Positions 12,658-23,095 of a stretch of 64,000 nt of DNA are shown here, piece by piece (within the stretch, counting starts at the first letter, position 1; each line of letters opens with the position of its first letter). Source of the stretch: Adiantum capillus-veneris (Eukaryota > Streptophyta > Polypodiopsida > Polypodiales > Pteridaceae); contig CM043944.1 in NCBI GenBank assembly GCA_014529385.2, positions 167,781,740-167,845,739 of the forward strand. The letters run 5' to 3'. A program made the position numbers and the translations under genes. The notes below the pieces were generated by a model. The model worked only from the letters and a program-made list of their open reading frames with translations. It was not told the DNA's origin and ran no database searches.

Positions 12658-12850
12658 CTAGCTCTCCTTGAGAGTCTTAGTTTGGTTTGCTTTACCTATG
12701 TCTTCATTCTTTCCCTTCTTATTCTTCTTTGTGTTGCTCACTTTACCTAAATACTGAATGAATTTCTTAAAGCCCTCAATATATAAGTCTATGAAGTTCT
12801 CACTTGGAGTATCCTCTTTAAATTCTACCCACCTTGCTTTTGACATTGTT
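12658..12850 (-). pseudogene. Unrecognised coding fragment
   Basis: On the minus strand this reads MSKARWVEFKEDTPSENFID and then a Lys/Asn-rich tail, about 62 residues, ending at a stop at 12,658. Plus-strand sequence at 22,060-22,110 resembles the complementary strand of its start ('CTTTAAATTCTACCCACCT' versus 'CTTAAATAGTACTCACCTG'). The family is unknown, and the fragment may be part of a dispersed element rather than a gene. Confidence 0.3.
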
Positions 12851-12960
12851 GAAGAGTGTGTGTGCGTAGATGCATGGATGCACAGTGTGGATGCAGATAC
12901 AGTGTGGTGTGTGTGTGTGTGTGTGGAAAGGGGAGAGGGAGAGATTAGATTGTGTGTAGT
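12851..12960. repeat. TG-rich microsatellite in a dispersed-element context
   Basis: A 'GTTGAAGAGTGTGTGTGCG' lead-in is followed by alternating GT/GC sequence, a (GT)n run at 12,905-12,926, then 'GGAAAGGGGAGAGGGAGAG'. Similar lead-ins and tails occur at 15,312 and 22,148. Confidence 0.6.
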
Positions 12961-13908
12961 CATCACTGTAGACTCTAAATTGTCACACAGATCTACAAGC
13001 ATAAGTGAATGTCAAGAAAATATGGCAAGAAATCCTGGGAGAAATTTGGCAGATCCTCCCCTGTAAACCGAGCAAAAAACTCAAGTACAATCTCTACCAT
13101 AAACCATACCAAAATTGGCAACAAAGTGGGAGATAACTCGACCACTACACAATCATAGAAACCATGATCATTCGCATTAAAATCAATGCTCACATATGCA
13201 TAAAAATAACTCCACAATCTTCTATATTTGCAAGCATGCAATTTAGGAGAAACAGCTGAACTGAGCGTAAAGCGCAGAACCATATACTCAAGTAGTGAGC
13301 AAACTATCTCAAAACGCATCCCACAAGAGAAACTACCTGCAAAAATTTGCAAAAAGCTTGTGGAACACGTGAATGTTTGTCTATAGCCACACTAGAATAC
13401 ACACTCACTCTTGCAAGAGTAGGTACAAGAACACTAACTTGTGTTCAAGCTTACAAAACCTGTCAAAATGAGAGTGAACACTTGATCACTATCAAAGTGG
13501 GAGTCAAACTGAATCACTAAACCATAAAAGAGTAAAATTGCAGATACGCATGAAACATGGCAAGAATCTGGGAAAAATCCAATATATTTCCCTTGAAAAT
13601 TGAGTGAAAACTCAAAAAATCTCACCAATACCACATAAAGCATAGACAGACACTGAATGTCTCAATAAATAGATCCACAAATGATATACATGCACTACCA
13701 AAACCCTAGCAAAGTGGCCCTATGGACCTGTACCTGTTCAAAAATTCTATAGACTTGTGAGCTTCCTACCTGCAAGCTATGGCTAGCTCAAGCTTTATCC
13801 GCATATGTATACATAGCTGTGCTAAAAATTCTTTCTAGAATTCCCCACACAATCATAGATGAGCACTATCCATGTTGCACAAAGAACCTGCAACCTGTGA
13901 TCAAAATG
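12961..13908. repeat. Diverged local duplication and anonymous spacer
   Basis: The phrase starting 'ATGGCAAGAAATCCTGGGAG' at about 13,020-13,110 recurs in diverged form from 'ATGGCAAGAATCTGGGAAAA' at about 13,557-13,640, offset near 540 bp. The region around it has short minus-strand frames without known domains. I see no gene. Confidence 0.45.
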
Positions 13909-14760
13909 TTGGGGAACTGGCATGCACTATGTCATTGGTCAGTAAGCATGTCGATTGAAAACCAGGCATAAAGCACGACCAATTGCCTATGGTCAAAATC
14001 ATTGTTCAAGAGCCGCGCTCGCGAGAAAATCGCTCAAGTATGGTCCGTTGGAGCCACTATCCGTCTATTGTGATCAAAGCTGAAATGCTAAATCAAGGTC
14101 GGGCTGTCAAGAAATGTCCGTCGAAGCAAATCCACTTCGAAATGGGGCATGGGAGGCAAGTCCTAGCAAAGATACACTAGAGGAGAGCCCAACTGCTCTC
14201 TCTCATCTCGCTATGTCAAAGTTGAGAAAACCTGGTCGATGTCATCTTCCATCAGCGGACGAAAGTAATCTAGCCGAATAGCCACCAAGTCGGTCGAGCC
14301 TAATGCTGAGATGCCATGCAAGCCAAGAAGAAAAACACCAAAAGGAAGTCGTCCGAGAGAAGCTCTCTCAACCGGGATGTCCTAGATCTCCGATGCCGAG
14401 AGCTACTACAAATAGCCAATGCCAAGACACCAAGAGAATTTTCCGAGAGAAGTGCTCTCAACCGGGAAAAGAACAACCAATATCGAGTAAAGAACTTCCA
14501 AAAAGGGAGTTGATGCTCAACAAAAAAAATGCCAAAGCCGTAGCCCCACTATCACAGAAGCAAAGGTAATCTGATGCCGGGGGAAAACCCCCGGCTTACT
14601 CGCCATGCGTGCATGGAGAATACACATGCCAGCTCTTCTTTCTACAACTAAGAGAACACTCTTGCTTGCTCTCTCTTTATCTTCTTACAGCTTTTGTATC
14701 GATGTCATCTCTCTAATCTCTCTTCACACTCTCTTGCAAGAAGTGTAAGTGTGAACAAAC
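13909..14760. mobile_element. LTR-like or solo-LTR-like segment with a GC hairpin
   Basis: The left edge reads TGTTGGGGAACTGG, a common type of plant LTR start. The segment is GC-richer than its surroundings and contains a 90-bp direct repeat ('TCCGAGAGAAG.GCTCTCAACCGGG' at about 14,352 and 14,442). A perfect hairpin GCCGGGGG-AAAA-CCCCCGGC at 14,576-14,595 precedes a CT-rich U5-like stretch. No matching second copy, primer site or coding region is seen, so a solo LTR is only the best guess. Confidence 0.4.
14576..14595. terminator. Perfect 8-bp GC stem with AAAA loop
   Basis: GCCGGGGGAAAACCCCCGGC folds on itself exactly. In an LTR context such a hairpin could sit in the transcript near the polyadenylation region. 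Terminator is only the nearest category and I do not claim that function. Confidence 0.35.
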
Positions 14761-15311
14761 ACTTAGAAAGACATAAAAGAAAGTCTTTTTTTTCTCTCTA
14801 TTTTGATGTGGGAACGGAATCTGACAGCTGTGTGTATGTGTGTGTGTACGCATAACCACCACACCATTCCCTGTTCGTAGACCTTGCTCTATAAAAAGCC
14901 CCTGCTCGCAAGCCTTTGACTCTTGCTCATGATACCCAATTGTAGCACCATTTAATTTGCAGATGCATTGCTTGATATGGCAGGGCTTCCAATGCTCACA
15001 GTCATGCTCTGCAAAATGGTTTTCCGATTCCACCTCAATTTACTTTCTCGATGCTTTGAAAAGCGATTGATTTCTCCTTTTTTATCACGTTGCCTAGGAC
15101 CTTCGCCTTGTACACTGCCCATGACCTACAAAATCTTGATTCTATGCTTTGGTTTGTCTCACCTTGATCCTTGCCGGATCTCCACCAAAAAAATTCGATC
15201 TGATGCCACCAAGCTAGATCTATTGTCTGGGAGCTCGTGTCAAGCTCCATCGCTTTTGTGTCTTGCAGAGAAGCCGTCATGTGTGCCGATCACTACCATA
15301 TCTTTGATACT
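14761..15311. other. Anonymous spacer with short frames
   Basis: A short TG tract lies at 14,828-14,849. Overlapping open frames on both strands (plus 14,968-15,474; minus 15,035-15,280) show no domain I know. Confidence 0.35.
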
Positions 15312-15490
15312 AGTTGAAGAGTGGGCTGCGTGCACAGATGCCTGGTGTGTGTGGTGTGGTGTGTGTATGCAAGAAGGAGAGATGTTGGTTCCAACCACAT
15401 ACAGGTCTAATCTCTCCCTCTCCCCTTCTCACACGCACACACCACACCGTGCATGCATGCATCCACGCACATGACACACTCTTCAATTGT
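15312..15490. repeat. Imperfect inverted repeat (hairpin element) with TG/GA tracts
   Basis: The left end GAAGAGTGGGCTGCGTGC and the right end 'GCACATGACACACTCTTC' are inverted relative to each other. In between, GT-rich then GAGA-rich sequence on the left is mirrored by TCTC-rich then CACA-rich sequence on the right. It could be a small foldback element. It shares its outer motif GTTGAAGAGTG with the 12,851 locus. Confidence 0.5.
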
Positions 15491-15784
15491 CACTCCAACA
15501 TAATTAATCTTCACCAAGTCGTGAGAAAAGGCCACAAGCTCTAACAAATAGGAATCGGCATTGAGTAGCTTCACTCCGAGACATGGAGACATTTCAACAT
15601 CTAAACAATCTTTCTTTATCTCCTTAACAATCCCACAATCTTTGAAGGGCACTTGCTCTTTATCTTGAAAGAGCAAGTGGAATTTCTCATCACTTCCACC
15701 ATTTGGTAAGTGAAAATCTAGATACCAAGAACTTGGTGTTGAGCTTGTTACATCAACCGACTTTGACATTCTCTTATGAGCCAT
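15491..15784 (-). pseudogene. Unrecognised coding fragment starting MAHKRMSKSVDV
   Basis: The minus strand is open for about 97 residues from an ATG at 15,784 until it runs into the hairpin repeat. It has a credible protein-like composition (phrases WYLDFHLPNGGSDEKFHLLF and PCLGVKLLNADSYLLELVAF) and no low-complexity bias. I do not recognise it. It lies on the same strand as the unknown gene at 9.1-11.3 kb and could be an upstream exon of it; that is inference only. Confidence 0.35.
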
Positions 15785-15819
15785 TTTTTGTACAAAAGGA
15801 CAACATATAATTAGAAAAG

Positions 15820-16342
15820 ATGGATATTAATACACCCATATGGACCTAGGGCCATAGAGTCCCCTCTATGTTATTGAGAAACCCTATAACCCTAAGATCA
15901 TAGGATCTCTTATGATATTAGAGGAACATTGTGGCCCTAGGGTCATAGGGTGCCAAAGTAGTAGCCCTTGAATGGCCTAAATGCCCCTATAAAGCCTCTA
16001 CATTAACACCCTGTGGTCCAAGGTCCATAGGATTCCCTCTAATTGAATCAAAGTTCCTATGTCCATGGTGCCCATTTAGGTGCACTTGAGTGGCCTAAAT
16101 GCTCTTTAGAGCTTCTACATTGGCACCCTATGGCCCTAGGGCCACAGGGTGCACTGTAATCTAATGAAACTTCATATGTACATGGTTCCCTTGTGGTGTT
16201 GTTGAGTGGCATAAATGTCCCCTTAGAGCTTTTACATTGGTACACTGTAAACTACCTCACATTTCTAGCCATGCCCAATCCCCGCACACCTTGATCTAGA
16301 GGTGCAGGAGGTCATGACCACTAGGTGATAATCTCGTCTTCA
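15820..16342. repeat. Satellite, block D, plus the left half of a local duplication
   Basis: Satellite modules occur at 15,820-16,200 ('CCTATGGCCCTAGGGCCACAGG'-like near 16,127; 'TTGAATGGCCTAAATGCCC' near 15,969). From 16,197 to 16,342 a phrase with 'GTAAACTACCTCACATT' and 'CTAGAGGTGCAGGAGGTCA' appears; it is repeated at 17,523-17,672 beside the same downstream sequence. Confidence 0.7.
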
Positions 16343-17274
16343 TTAGGAGATTTCGGAGGTCATTTAGAGGGCCTTCTAAGAAATTCTATTTCTCTCTCTA
16401 GAAAGTGTTCTTAAAATATACTTGCACTTATTGTGCACGTCCAAAAGGACAACTGGACACTCTCAAAAGTGAACCTAACTTTTCAAAAGTCCTTGAAAAC
16501 GGTCACTTTTTCATTCAATGCATGTGTCCTTTTCATGAAGTACATGACACTCATTTAATATAGCTTTCGTGATCATTGAAATTTAAAAAATCACAAATTC
16601 ATCAATTGGTGTTAGAATTTAAAGTTTTTGACACCGCCAATGCGTTCAAAATGACCAAAAACTTAAAAAACGTCTATTGACTTGCCTCAATCTGACACCC
16701 AGAGAGGGAAAAATTGTCAAAATACCCCTAAAAAGGAGATTTTGCCTCATGGCACGTTGGGGGCATCTAGAAAATTCCAAATGGCCCTCTGCGTGCTGTG
16801 AGGCAAAAAATAAAAAATTTGGATCACGACGCACTGAGGATCATCTAGAATTCTCCAAATGGTCCCTCGCACGCCATGATCCATAATCCCCTTTTTAGGG
16901 GTTTTTTTGGCGATTTCTCCCTCTACGGGTGTCAGATTGAGGCAAGTAGATAGGCGTTTTTTAGGTTTTTGGACGTTGCGGACGCATTGACGTTGTCAAA
17001 AAAGCTTCAAATTCCAAAACCAATTGATATTTTTGTGGTTTTTTTAAATTTCAATGATGACGAAAGCCATAATAAATGAGTCTCGTCTACCTCATGAAAA
17101 AGACATTTGCATTGAATGAAAAGGCGACCGTTTTCAAGGACCACTGACACCTTTTTTATAATTTTTTAAATATCAATCTATTTTTCTATGTAACGTAGGC
17201 TCTTCTTTCATTGGAGGAGTGCTTTTTCCTCTCTCTTCTAAAAGGCCCTCCAAAAGACCTCCTAAATCTCCTAA
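16343..17274. mobile_element. 932-bp foldback (long terminal inverted repeat) element
   Basis: The outer ends read TTAGGAGATTTCGGAGGTC and, inverted, GACCTCCTAAATCTCCTAA. Inverted homology continues inward for roughly 400 bp on each side: 'TCCTTGAAAACGGTC', 'ATTTAAAAAATCACAAA' and 'TTGCCTCAATCTGACACCC' each have inverted partners in the right arm. The core contains two further imperfect palindromes. Most of the element can therefore fold into one long hairpin. No transposase is present, so it is non-autonomous. A related empty site at 17,661-17,680 supports insertion at this point. The superfamily is not settled: the ends do not match a TIR I can name and the target duplication is short or eroded. 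Confidence 0.8.
16744..16882. repeat. Two nested palindromes in the foldback core
   Basis: Positions 16,744-16,804 begin GCCTCATGGCACG and end CGTGCTGTGAGGC. Positions 16,821-16,882 begin GGATCACGACGCA and end 'CGCACGCCATGATCC' around a central AGAATTCT. Each is an imperfect inverted repeat of about 61 bp, and the two are related to each other in sequence. Confidence 0.75.
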
Positions 17275-17870
17275 TGTATTGGTCAATGCCTATATTCATG
17301 GGTGTGACTTAAGTGCACACCCATAAGTGCATGTAGTGGGCAAAATCCCTTTGCCTTCTAGTTTATTTCTAAGCTATGGCCTCTTCCATAAGTCTAAACT
17401 GACTAATCTATAGCCTTTGGGTCATAGGTCCATAGGGTGCCCTCTAATTTAAACAAAGTTCCTAATGTCCATGGTTCCCATTTAGGTTCCTTTGAGTTCC
17501 TATGTACATGATTCCCAAGTAGGTTCCTTTGAGTGGCATAAATATTGCTTTAGAGCTTCTACATTGGCATAGTGTAAACTACCTCACATTCTCTAGCCAT
17601 GCCCGATCCCCTCACACCTTGGTCTAGAGGTGCACGGAGATCAGGACCATCCAGTTATAATCTTGTCTTTATCGGTCAGTTCCTATATTCATGGGTGCAA
17701 CATACATGCACACCCATGTCTACATGACAATGCATGTAGTGGGAAAACCCCCTTTTCCTTCTGGTTTATTTATAAAGTGTGACCTCTATCGTAAGCCTAG
17801 ACTAGCAAGAATGTCAAAAATTGCATCTTAGCTTGCTATGTAGTATTATGCATATTGGGAATATGTCACA
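17275..17870. repeat. Duplicated flank and satellite fragment, with the related empty site
   Basis: The sequence right of the foldback ('TCCTATATTCATGGGTG'-like at 17,285, then 'GCATGTAGTGGG') is repeated at 17,681-17,812 together with the left flank at 17,523-17,672. In the second copy the two flanks are joined directly. Satellite words lie at 17,390-17,522. Confidence 0.7.
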
Positions 17871-19375
17871 GATTGGCCTCTATTGTAATGAGAGATCATA
17901 TGGACCTAGGACCATAGGGCTACCATAGTGGTGCCCTTGAATATCCTAAATGCTCTTTGAGAGCTTATACATTGACACCTAGGCCACCCTCTGGCCCTAG
18001 GGTCTTAGGTTTCCCTCTATTATGATGAGAGATCCTATAGGGTGCTAATGCATAAGCTCAAGGCACTTATGTTTTTCTCTATTCCAATTAAAGATCCTAT
18101 GGATCTAGGGCCATAGGTTGTTGCCCTTTATTCCAATTAGAAATGCTATGGCCCTAGGGTCATAGGGATGCCATGGTGCCCATGTAGGTGCCCTTGTTCC
18201 TAGGGCCATAGCTTGTCCTGTATTTTGATGAGAGATCCTATGGCCTTAGGGCCATAGCTTACCTATGTATATTCTCAAGGGCCATAGGTTTCCCTCTATT
18301 CCAGTTAGAGATCATATGGCCCTAGGGACATGGTGCATATGTAGGTGCCCTTGCATGACATAAATGCTTATTGGAATCTTTTACATTGACACATAGGCCA
18401 CCTCTGTTCTTAGGGCCATAGGTTGTCCTCTATTTTGAATGGCATAAATGCTTATTGGAAGCTTTTACATTGACACAGAGGCCACCCTTTGTCCTAAGGG
18501 CCATAGGTTATCCTCTATTTTGAAGAAAGATCCTATGACACTCGGGCCATAGGGTGCAAATTTGTAAGCTCAAGGGTCATAGATTGCCCTCTATTCCAAT
18601 GTTTAAGCTCCGCTCAACATTCATAGATTTCCCTAGGGGCATAAGGTGGCCATGGTGTATATGTAGGTTCCCTGAATAGCCTAAATTCTCCTTGAGAGCT
18701 TTTACATTGACACCTAGGCCACCCTTTGACCCTAGGGCTATAGGTTATCCTCTATTCTAATCAGATATCCTATGGCCCTAGGGCCATAGTATGTCAATGT
18801 AGAAGCTCAAGGTTAATTGGTTTCCCTTGTAGGTGCTCTTGAATTTTCATGGTGTCCATGTAAGTGCCCTTGAATGGCATAATTGATCTTTGAAATTGGT
18901 CTTTGAGAGCTTGAACATTGACACGTAGGCCACCCTCTTACCCTAGGGACATAGATTGCCCTCTATTTTGATGAGAGATCCTATGGCCCTAGGGCCATAG
19001 GATGCCAATGTAGATGCTCAATGGCCATAGGTTTCCCTCTATTTTGATGACGCATGGCACATAAGTAGGTTCCCTTGAATGGCCTAAATGCTTTTTGAGA
19101 GAGATTTTACATTGCTACCTAGGCCGCCCTATGGACCTAGGGCCATAGGGTGGACCTCTATTTAAATGAGAGACCCTATAGAATACTAATGTATAAGCTC
19201 AAGGACCATAGGTTTCCCTCTATTCCAATTAGAGATCATATTTTCATAGCACTATCATGTTGCATATGTAGGTGCCCTTAAATGGACTGAATGCTCTTTG
19301 GGAGATTTTACATTGATACATATGTGAACCTCACGCACTAGGGCCATAGATTTCCCTCTATTCTGATAAGAGGGG
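17871..19375. repeat. Satellite, block E
   Basis: Well-preserved modules occur here. The full 22-bp palindrome (CCTATGGCCCT followed by its exact reverse complement) is perfect at 18,980-19,001. A second near-perfect site is at about 18,770-18,789. Long modules ('TTTTACATTGACACCTAGG') recur near 17,970, 18,370, 18,460, 18,700, 18,910 and 19,100. Orientation is the same as block A. Confidence 0.9.
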
Positions 19376-20950
19376 AATTTCAAACTCCAAGCAAAAAATT
19401 CTGAGCAATCATAAAACCGAGCAGAGCCAAACATGATCGATATAAAGGAAAATCATAAAAGGCATTTGCATAGCCAGAAACATACAATAGTTTAGCTATG
19501 CCAAAACACCTCTGCCCCCCCTCCCCCCCTTCTCTCTCTAACCAACTCACAACTTACTTGAAAATTAAAATATTCAATTCTACTCTAAGGTATCCCTATG
19601 CCATCATTTTAGATTGGCCACCATAGCTGTCAATTCATTAGTCTTGAGTTTCCCCAATACCACTACCATGTGGAGATGTCACATCTTTCTCTAAATATCC
19701 CCACCTCTTTCTTAAATTGTCAAGCCTCCCTCCCCTTTTCCTCTTCTGTGTGCCATAGTCCCTCCTCACCTCTATAACTTTGTTGCTCTTGAGTTGCTTT
19801 TGCACGCCCACGACTTACCCATCCATGAGCATCAATGCTAGCGATGATGGCAGTAGCACCACCCATAGCCTCTCAGCTCTTTGCTCATGAGGATTTTCAC
19901 TAGAACCAGCCGTGAGATGTCATCCACCCTACCTTTGCTTCTCATTGTTGGTGCTCTCTTCTGTAATGTGTCCCAAATAGCACTAGTTGTATCAACCCTA
20001 TTGCCTACATGTATCCACCACCTCCATAGCTTCTGTATATAGGCACACATGTTGACTTGCAAGGGTGATAATTGCTTGCATAGCTGCTACAAACAACAAG
20101 CAGGAAACTAAAGACTAATAGGACTCACCACATTGTGATACTCTTTGTAGAGAGACATACTTGTGAAGATTTTAAGGGCAATTAATAGCCTATGAGGAGA
20201 CTGTGTTGTTCAAAGGATCACCCTGGTCCCTTTTGAAAGGTGTTAGGTCAGACAACTATTATGAGAGGAAAGCAAAGCGTGTCATGCAAGCATCATGAAT
20301 GTCAAGCTAGTCACAACTGGAGCTTCACATCTAAAGAACCCATTCCCAATTAAGCTTAAGTAGGATGTATACCTATATCAACTCTTTTGATGCTTTGGTA
20401 GGACAAGCAAGGAGATCAATTCTTTTGAGGACTTATGGTATTGCAGTCAATCTTGGGACGCCATTTTAAGCCTTCTTGTGTTGAAGTCTACCTTGGGACA
20501 TCTTTGTGGAAGAGCTTCCCTTCCTCATGTCTCATAAGCTTGGCACTAACAATGGCATCCAATTGTGTTGGGGTGGTGCTACAAGCCATCAAGGAAATTC
20601 AAGGCCATTGAATAGTCATGCAATGTGGATCAGTTATTGCCATTCAAATTGGTGGTAGAGCTATGTGTGATTGCCTCCAAGAGATTTTTTTGCTGCCAAT
20701 TGAGTCCTTATGTAGCTATCGATTTGAGTGTAGAAAGATCAACCACTCTTGCTGTCTTTTAATGTGATGGCAAAGATATATTTTTTGTGTTGGTTGAGTT
20801 TCAAAATGCCTTTGGGGACCACCCTAGCACAAACCCTTGTAAATAATTTGAGTGGAGTGTGTGGGGGTAGGCTGATTTGCACAAATGCCATTGGAAACCC
20901 ACTAGGATAGATACCCTTGCTGACAGTTTGAAAGGGGTGTGGGTGTTGAT

Positions 20951-21125
20951 TGCTTCTTTTAAGATGGCTCCTACCATAGGGCCGCAGCAATTAGATTCGA
21001 TCAGAAAAGAAAAACATTGCAGGTGGGTAGGTGTAAGTGCTGAGTGCTTCTTCCGGCGTGGCCCCTATTATAGGGCTAGCAAGCAGATTCAATCAGAGGA
21101 GAAAAATGTTGCAGGTGGGCATGGA
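20951..21125. repeat. 94-bp direct tandem repeat
   Basis: 'TGCTTCTTTTAAGATGGCTC' at 20,951 and its diverged partner 'TGCTTCTTCCGGCGTGGCCC' at 21,045 start two copies that both continue through 'CAGATTCAATCAGA'-like and 'TTGCAGGTGGG' phrases. Confidence 0.65.
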
Positions 21126-21647
21126 AGGCATAGTGTGGGTTGACAATGGAGCGTTAACGTGCAATGAAGGTGGAGTGTTAACAATGTGCATGCATGCGCA
21201 TGCCAAGTTGGTCAAGGACATAAAGAAAACTCCAATAACTTTGAGATAGTTCACATGGCGCACCAGTTGCAAACATATTGGCCACTTGTTGAGTACTTCT
21301 TACGTTCTCTACTGCGCTCCATTTGCAAGCTAGCCGCAAGCTCTCTCCACTCATGGGAGGTGGAGCACCACGGCAACCATTCCCACTATGGTATGTTAAG
21401 AGAGCTTGTACCATTCTGAGAAAGGACCTACCCTTCATGGATCACCAACTAAAACTTGTGGATGGTCGCTCGGATGGTCGCTCAACACTAACCATTTTGC
21501 GAGCCCTTCCATCATATTTATGATGTACAAAAGAGACCTTGTAAGGGTCTTCTAGGAGCAAGTCTCAATAGAGCCTTTGTTGGCACTGCCTTGAAAAGGA
21601 ACTGCATTGTTTTCTTCTACGTTTTTTGAAATCCTTGAAGAGAATAT

Positions 21648-21830
21648 CTCAAGGTTATAAAATACATTTTCCCTAACCGAAGAAAATAAGTGAAAACTTG
21701 AAATTCTCCCAGTTTTTAGGTCAAAAATTGAAGCTTTTGCTGGTAATTACACTAAATCTAACCGGCCCAGGGATTTTACAATTTCAGCAGGTTAAAATAC
21801 ACTAGACCCCCGTTTTTTTCTAACACAGGC
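21648..21830 (+). mobile_element. Short dispersed element, copy 1
   Basis: This sequence matches the reverse complement of 33,017-33,232 along its length. Shared phrases include GAAGAAAATAAG, TTGAAATTCTCCC, GAAGCTTTTGCTGGTAATTA and GGTTAAAATACACT. Copy 1 lacks about 40 bp present in copy 2. It has no coding capacity. Confidence 0.75.
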
Positions 21831-22147
21831 AAGGGTGGATTGCTGGTGCTAATTGCTTGGGCAAATTCCAAGCGCATAGTCCCACCTAGATGCTTTGTTT
21901 GCTTGAGGTTTTCTTGCAGCACTTACAACATTCCAAATATCCCATATTTGGTGTCTAATTTCTAAGGGCCTGTGTAGAGGTCACATGATGGCAACATTCC
22001 AATAGTTTTTTTTTGGGATATTCAAAGATTCCATATGAATCTTGGTGACAAATCAATGAGTTTTTTTAAATTTGAACAAGTAGAATCTATCTTAAATAGT
22101 ACTCACCTGCATGGGCTATTTCACATAGGTCTTTGTATAGAAAAATT

Positions 22148-22173
22148 TGTGTGTGTGTGTGCATGCAAGGAAG

Positions 22174-22209
<36 letters not shown>
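22148..22209. repeat. Compound (GT)n...(AG)n microsatellite
   Basis: (GT)7 is followed by GCATGCAAGGAAGG and then about 16 AG units. The GCATGCAAGGA linker resembles the one at 15,366 (GTATGCAAGAAGGAGAG). Confidence 0.9.
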
Positions 22210-22212
<3 letters not shown>

Positions 22213-23095
22213 TAATAGTTCTCTATGTGACAAAAGAGAACATTATTCTTAGCCACCTAGGACCTCTACAACCCAAGCTTCATTTGTCTGTGTTTTTGGG
22301 TCGTGATTATGAGATTCATCGAGAGTTGTTCTTTCTCACGGGTGACCATGGAGTGAACTTTTTGATCACTCCTCTTTTGCAACACTAGACTCGTCAGTTG
22401 GGGAGGCAACTAATAGAGTACACAAGTAATGGGGATACTTTTGTTTGAAGCACCTGGACCTATTTTTTATTGCATTTTATACCCCACTTTGCACGTAACT
22501 ATCCATGCTGGCACGGATGGCTACACATACGTATAATCAACAAAAATTTTAATTACCAATGATTCTTTTCATCTATCTATAATATAATGTACTTTGGTCT
22601 ACATGATATATTTTAGCTTCTTGGATGCTACATGAACATCTGATGTTTTATGTGAATTTTGTTCGTTAAATTGTTTCTAGCTTGATATATCTAGATTAGC
22701 TGGTTGATTCCTTTTTACAATTTCCCACTTCATGAAAGTTGTCTACTAGCTAATGTTGAAACAACAATGAGGTTTGTGGTATTAGAGGAGATGTCAACAT
22801 GTGCTAATGGAAATTGGAACTATTGTGTTGTGCATCATAACTTATTTTTGACTTCATAAAAATGATTGCATGTACCTATGCAGATTATAATCATTCATAT
22901 CTTCCTCTTTCTCATCCTTCATGTCTCTCTCCTCACTATGTGTTCTCTCAATATATGCCCTTCCTCTCCGTTGCTTGTTAAAAGACAAAACGAAGATGCT
23001 TGCTGGCTACTTTTAAGAGACCTCAATGTTTGTGAGAAAGTTGCTCGGTTTTTTCTTTGCCCGAGAATGTTTGCTCACCGTTTGGTAAGACTCTA

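Larger units (their letters stand above)
19376..23095. mobile_element. Composite 3.7-kb insertion in the satellite, unidentified
   Basis: Satellite sequence stops near 19,375 and resumes near 23,096. The insert contains a C-rich run (19,515-19,529), a 94-bp direct repeat, one copy of a short dispersed element, and a TG/AG microsatellite. Frames on both strands (for example minus 19,838-20,062, plus 22,035-22,388) lack domains I recognise. No paired LTRs were found. Confidence 0.4.

Noticed and set aside
14576-14595. Bacterial-type intrinsic terminator
   Set aside because: The stem is perfect but there is no following T-run and the context is plant nuclear, so the structure is reported without that function.
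19376-23095. Precise target duplication TAAGA flanking the 3.7-kb insertion
   Set aside because: TAAGA occurs on both sides, but the satellite register does not close cleanly across it and the insert shows no matching ends, so the boundary is not supported.
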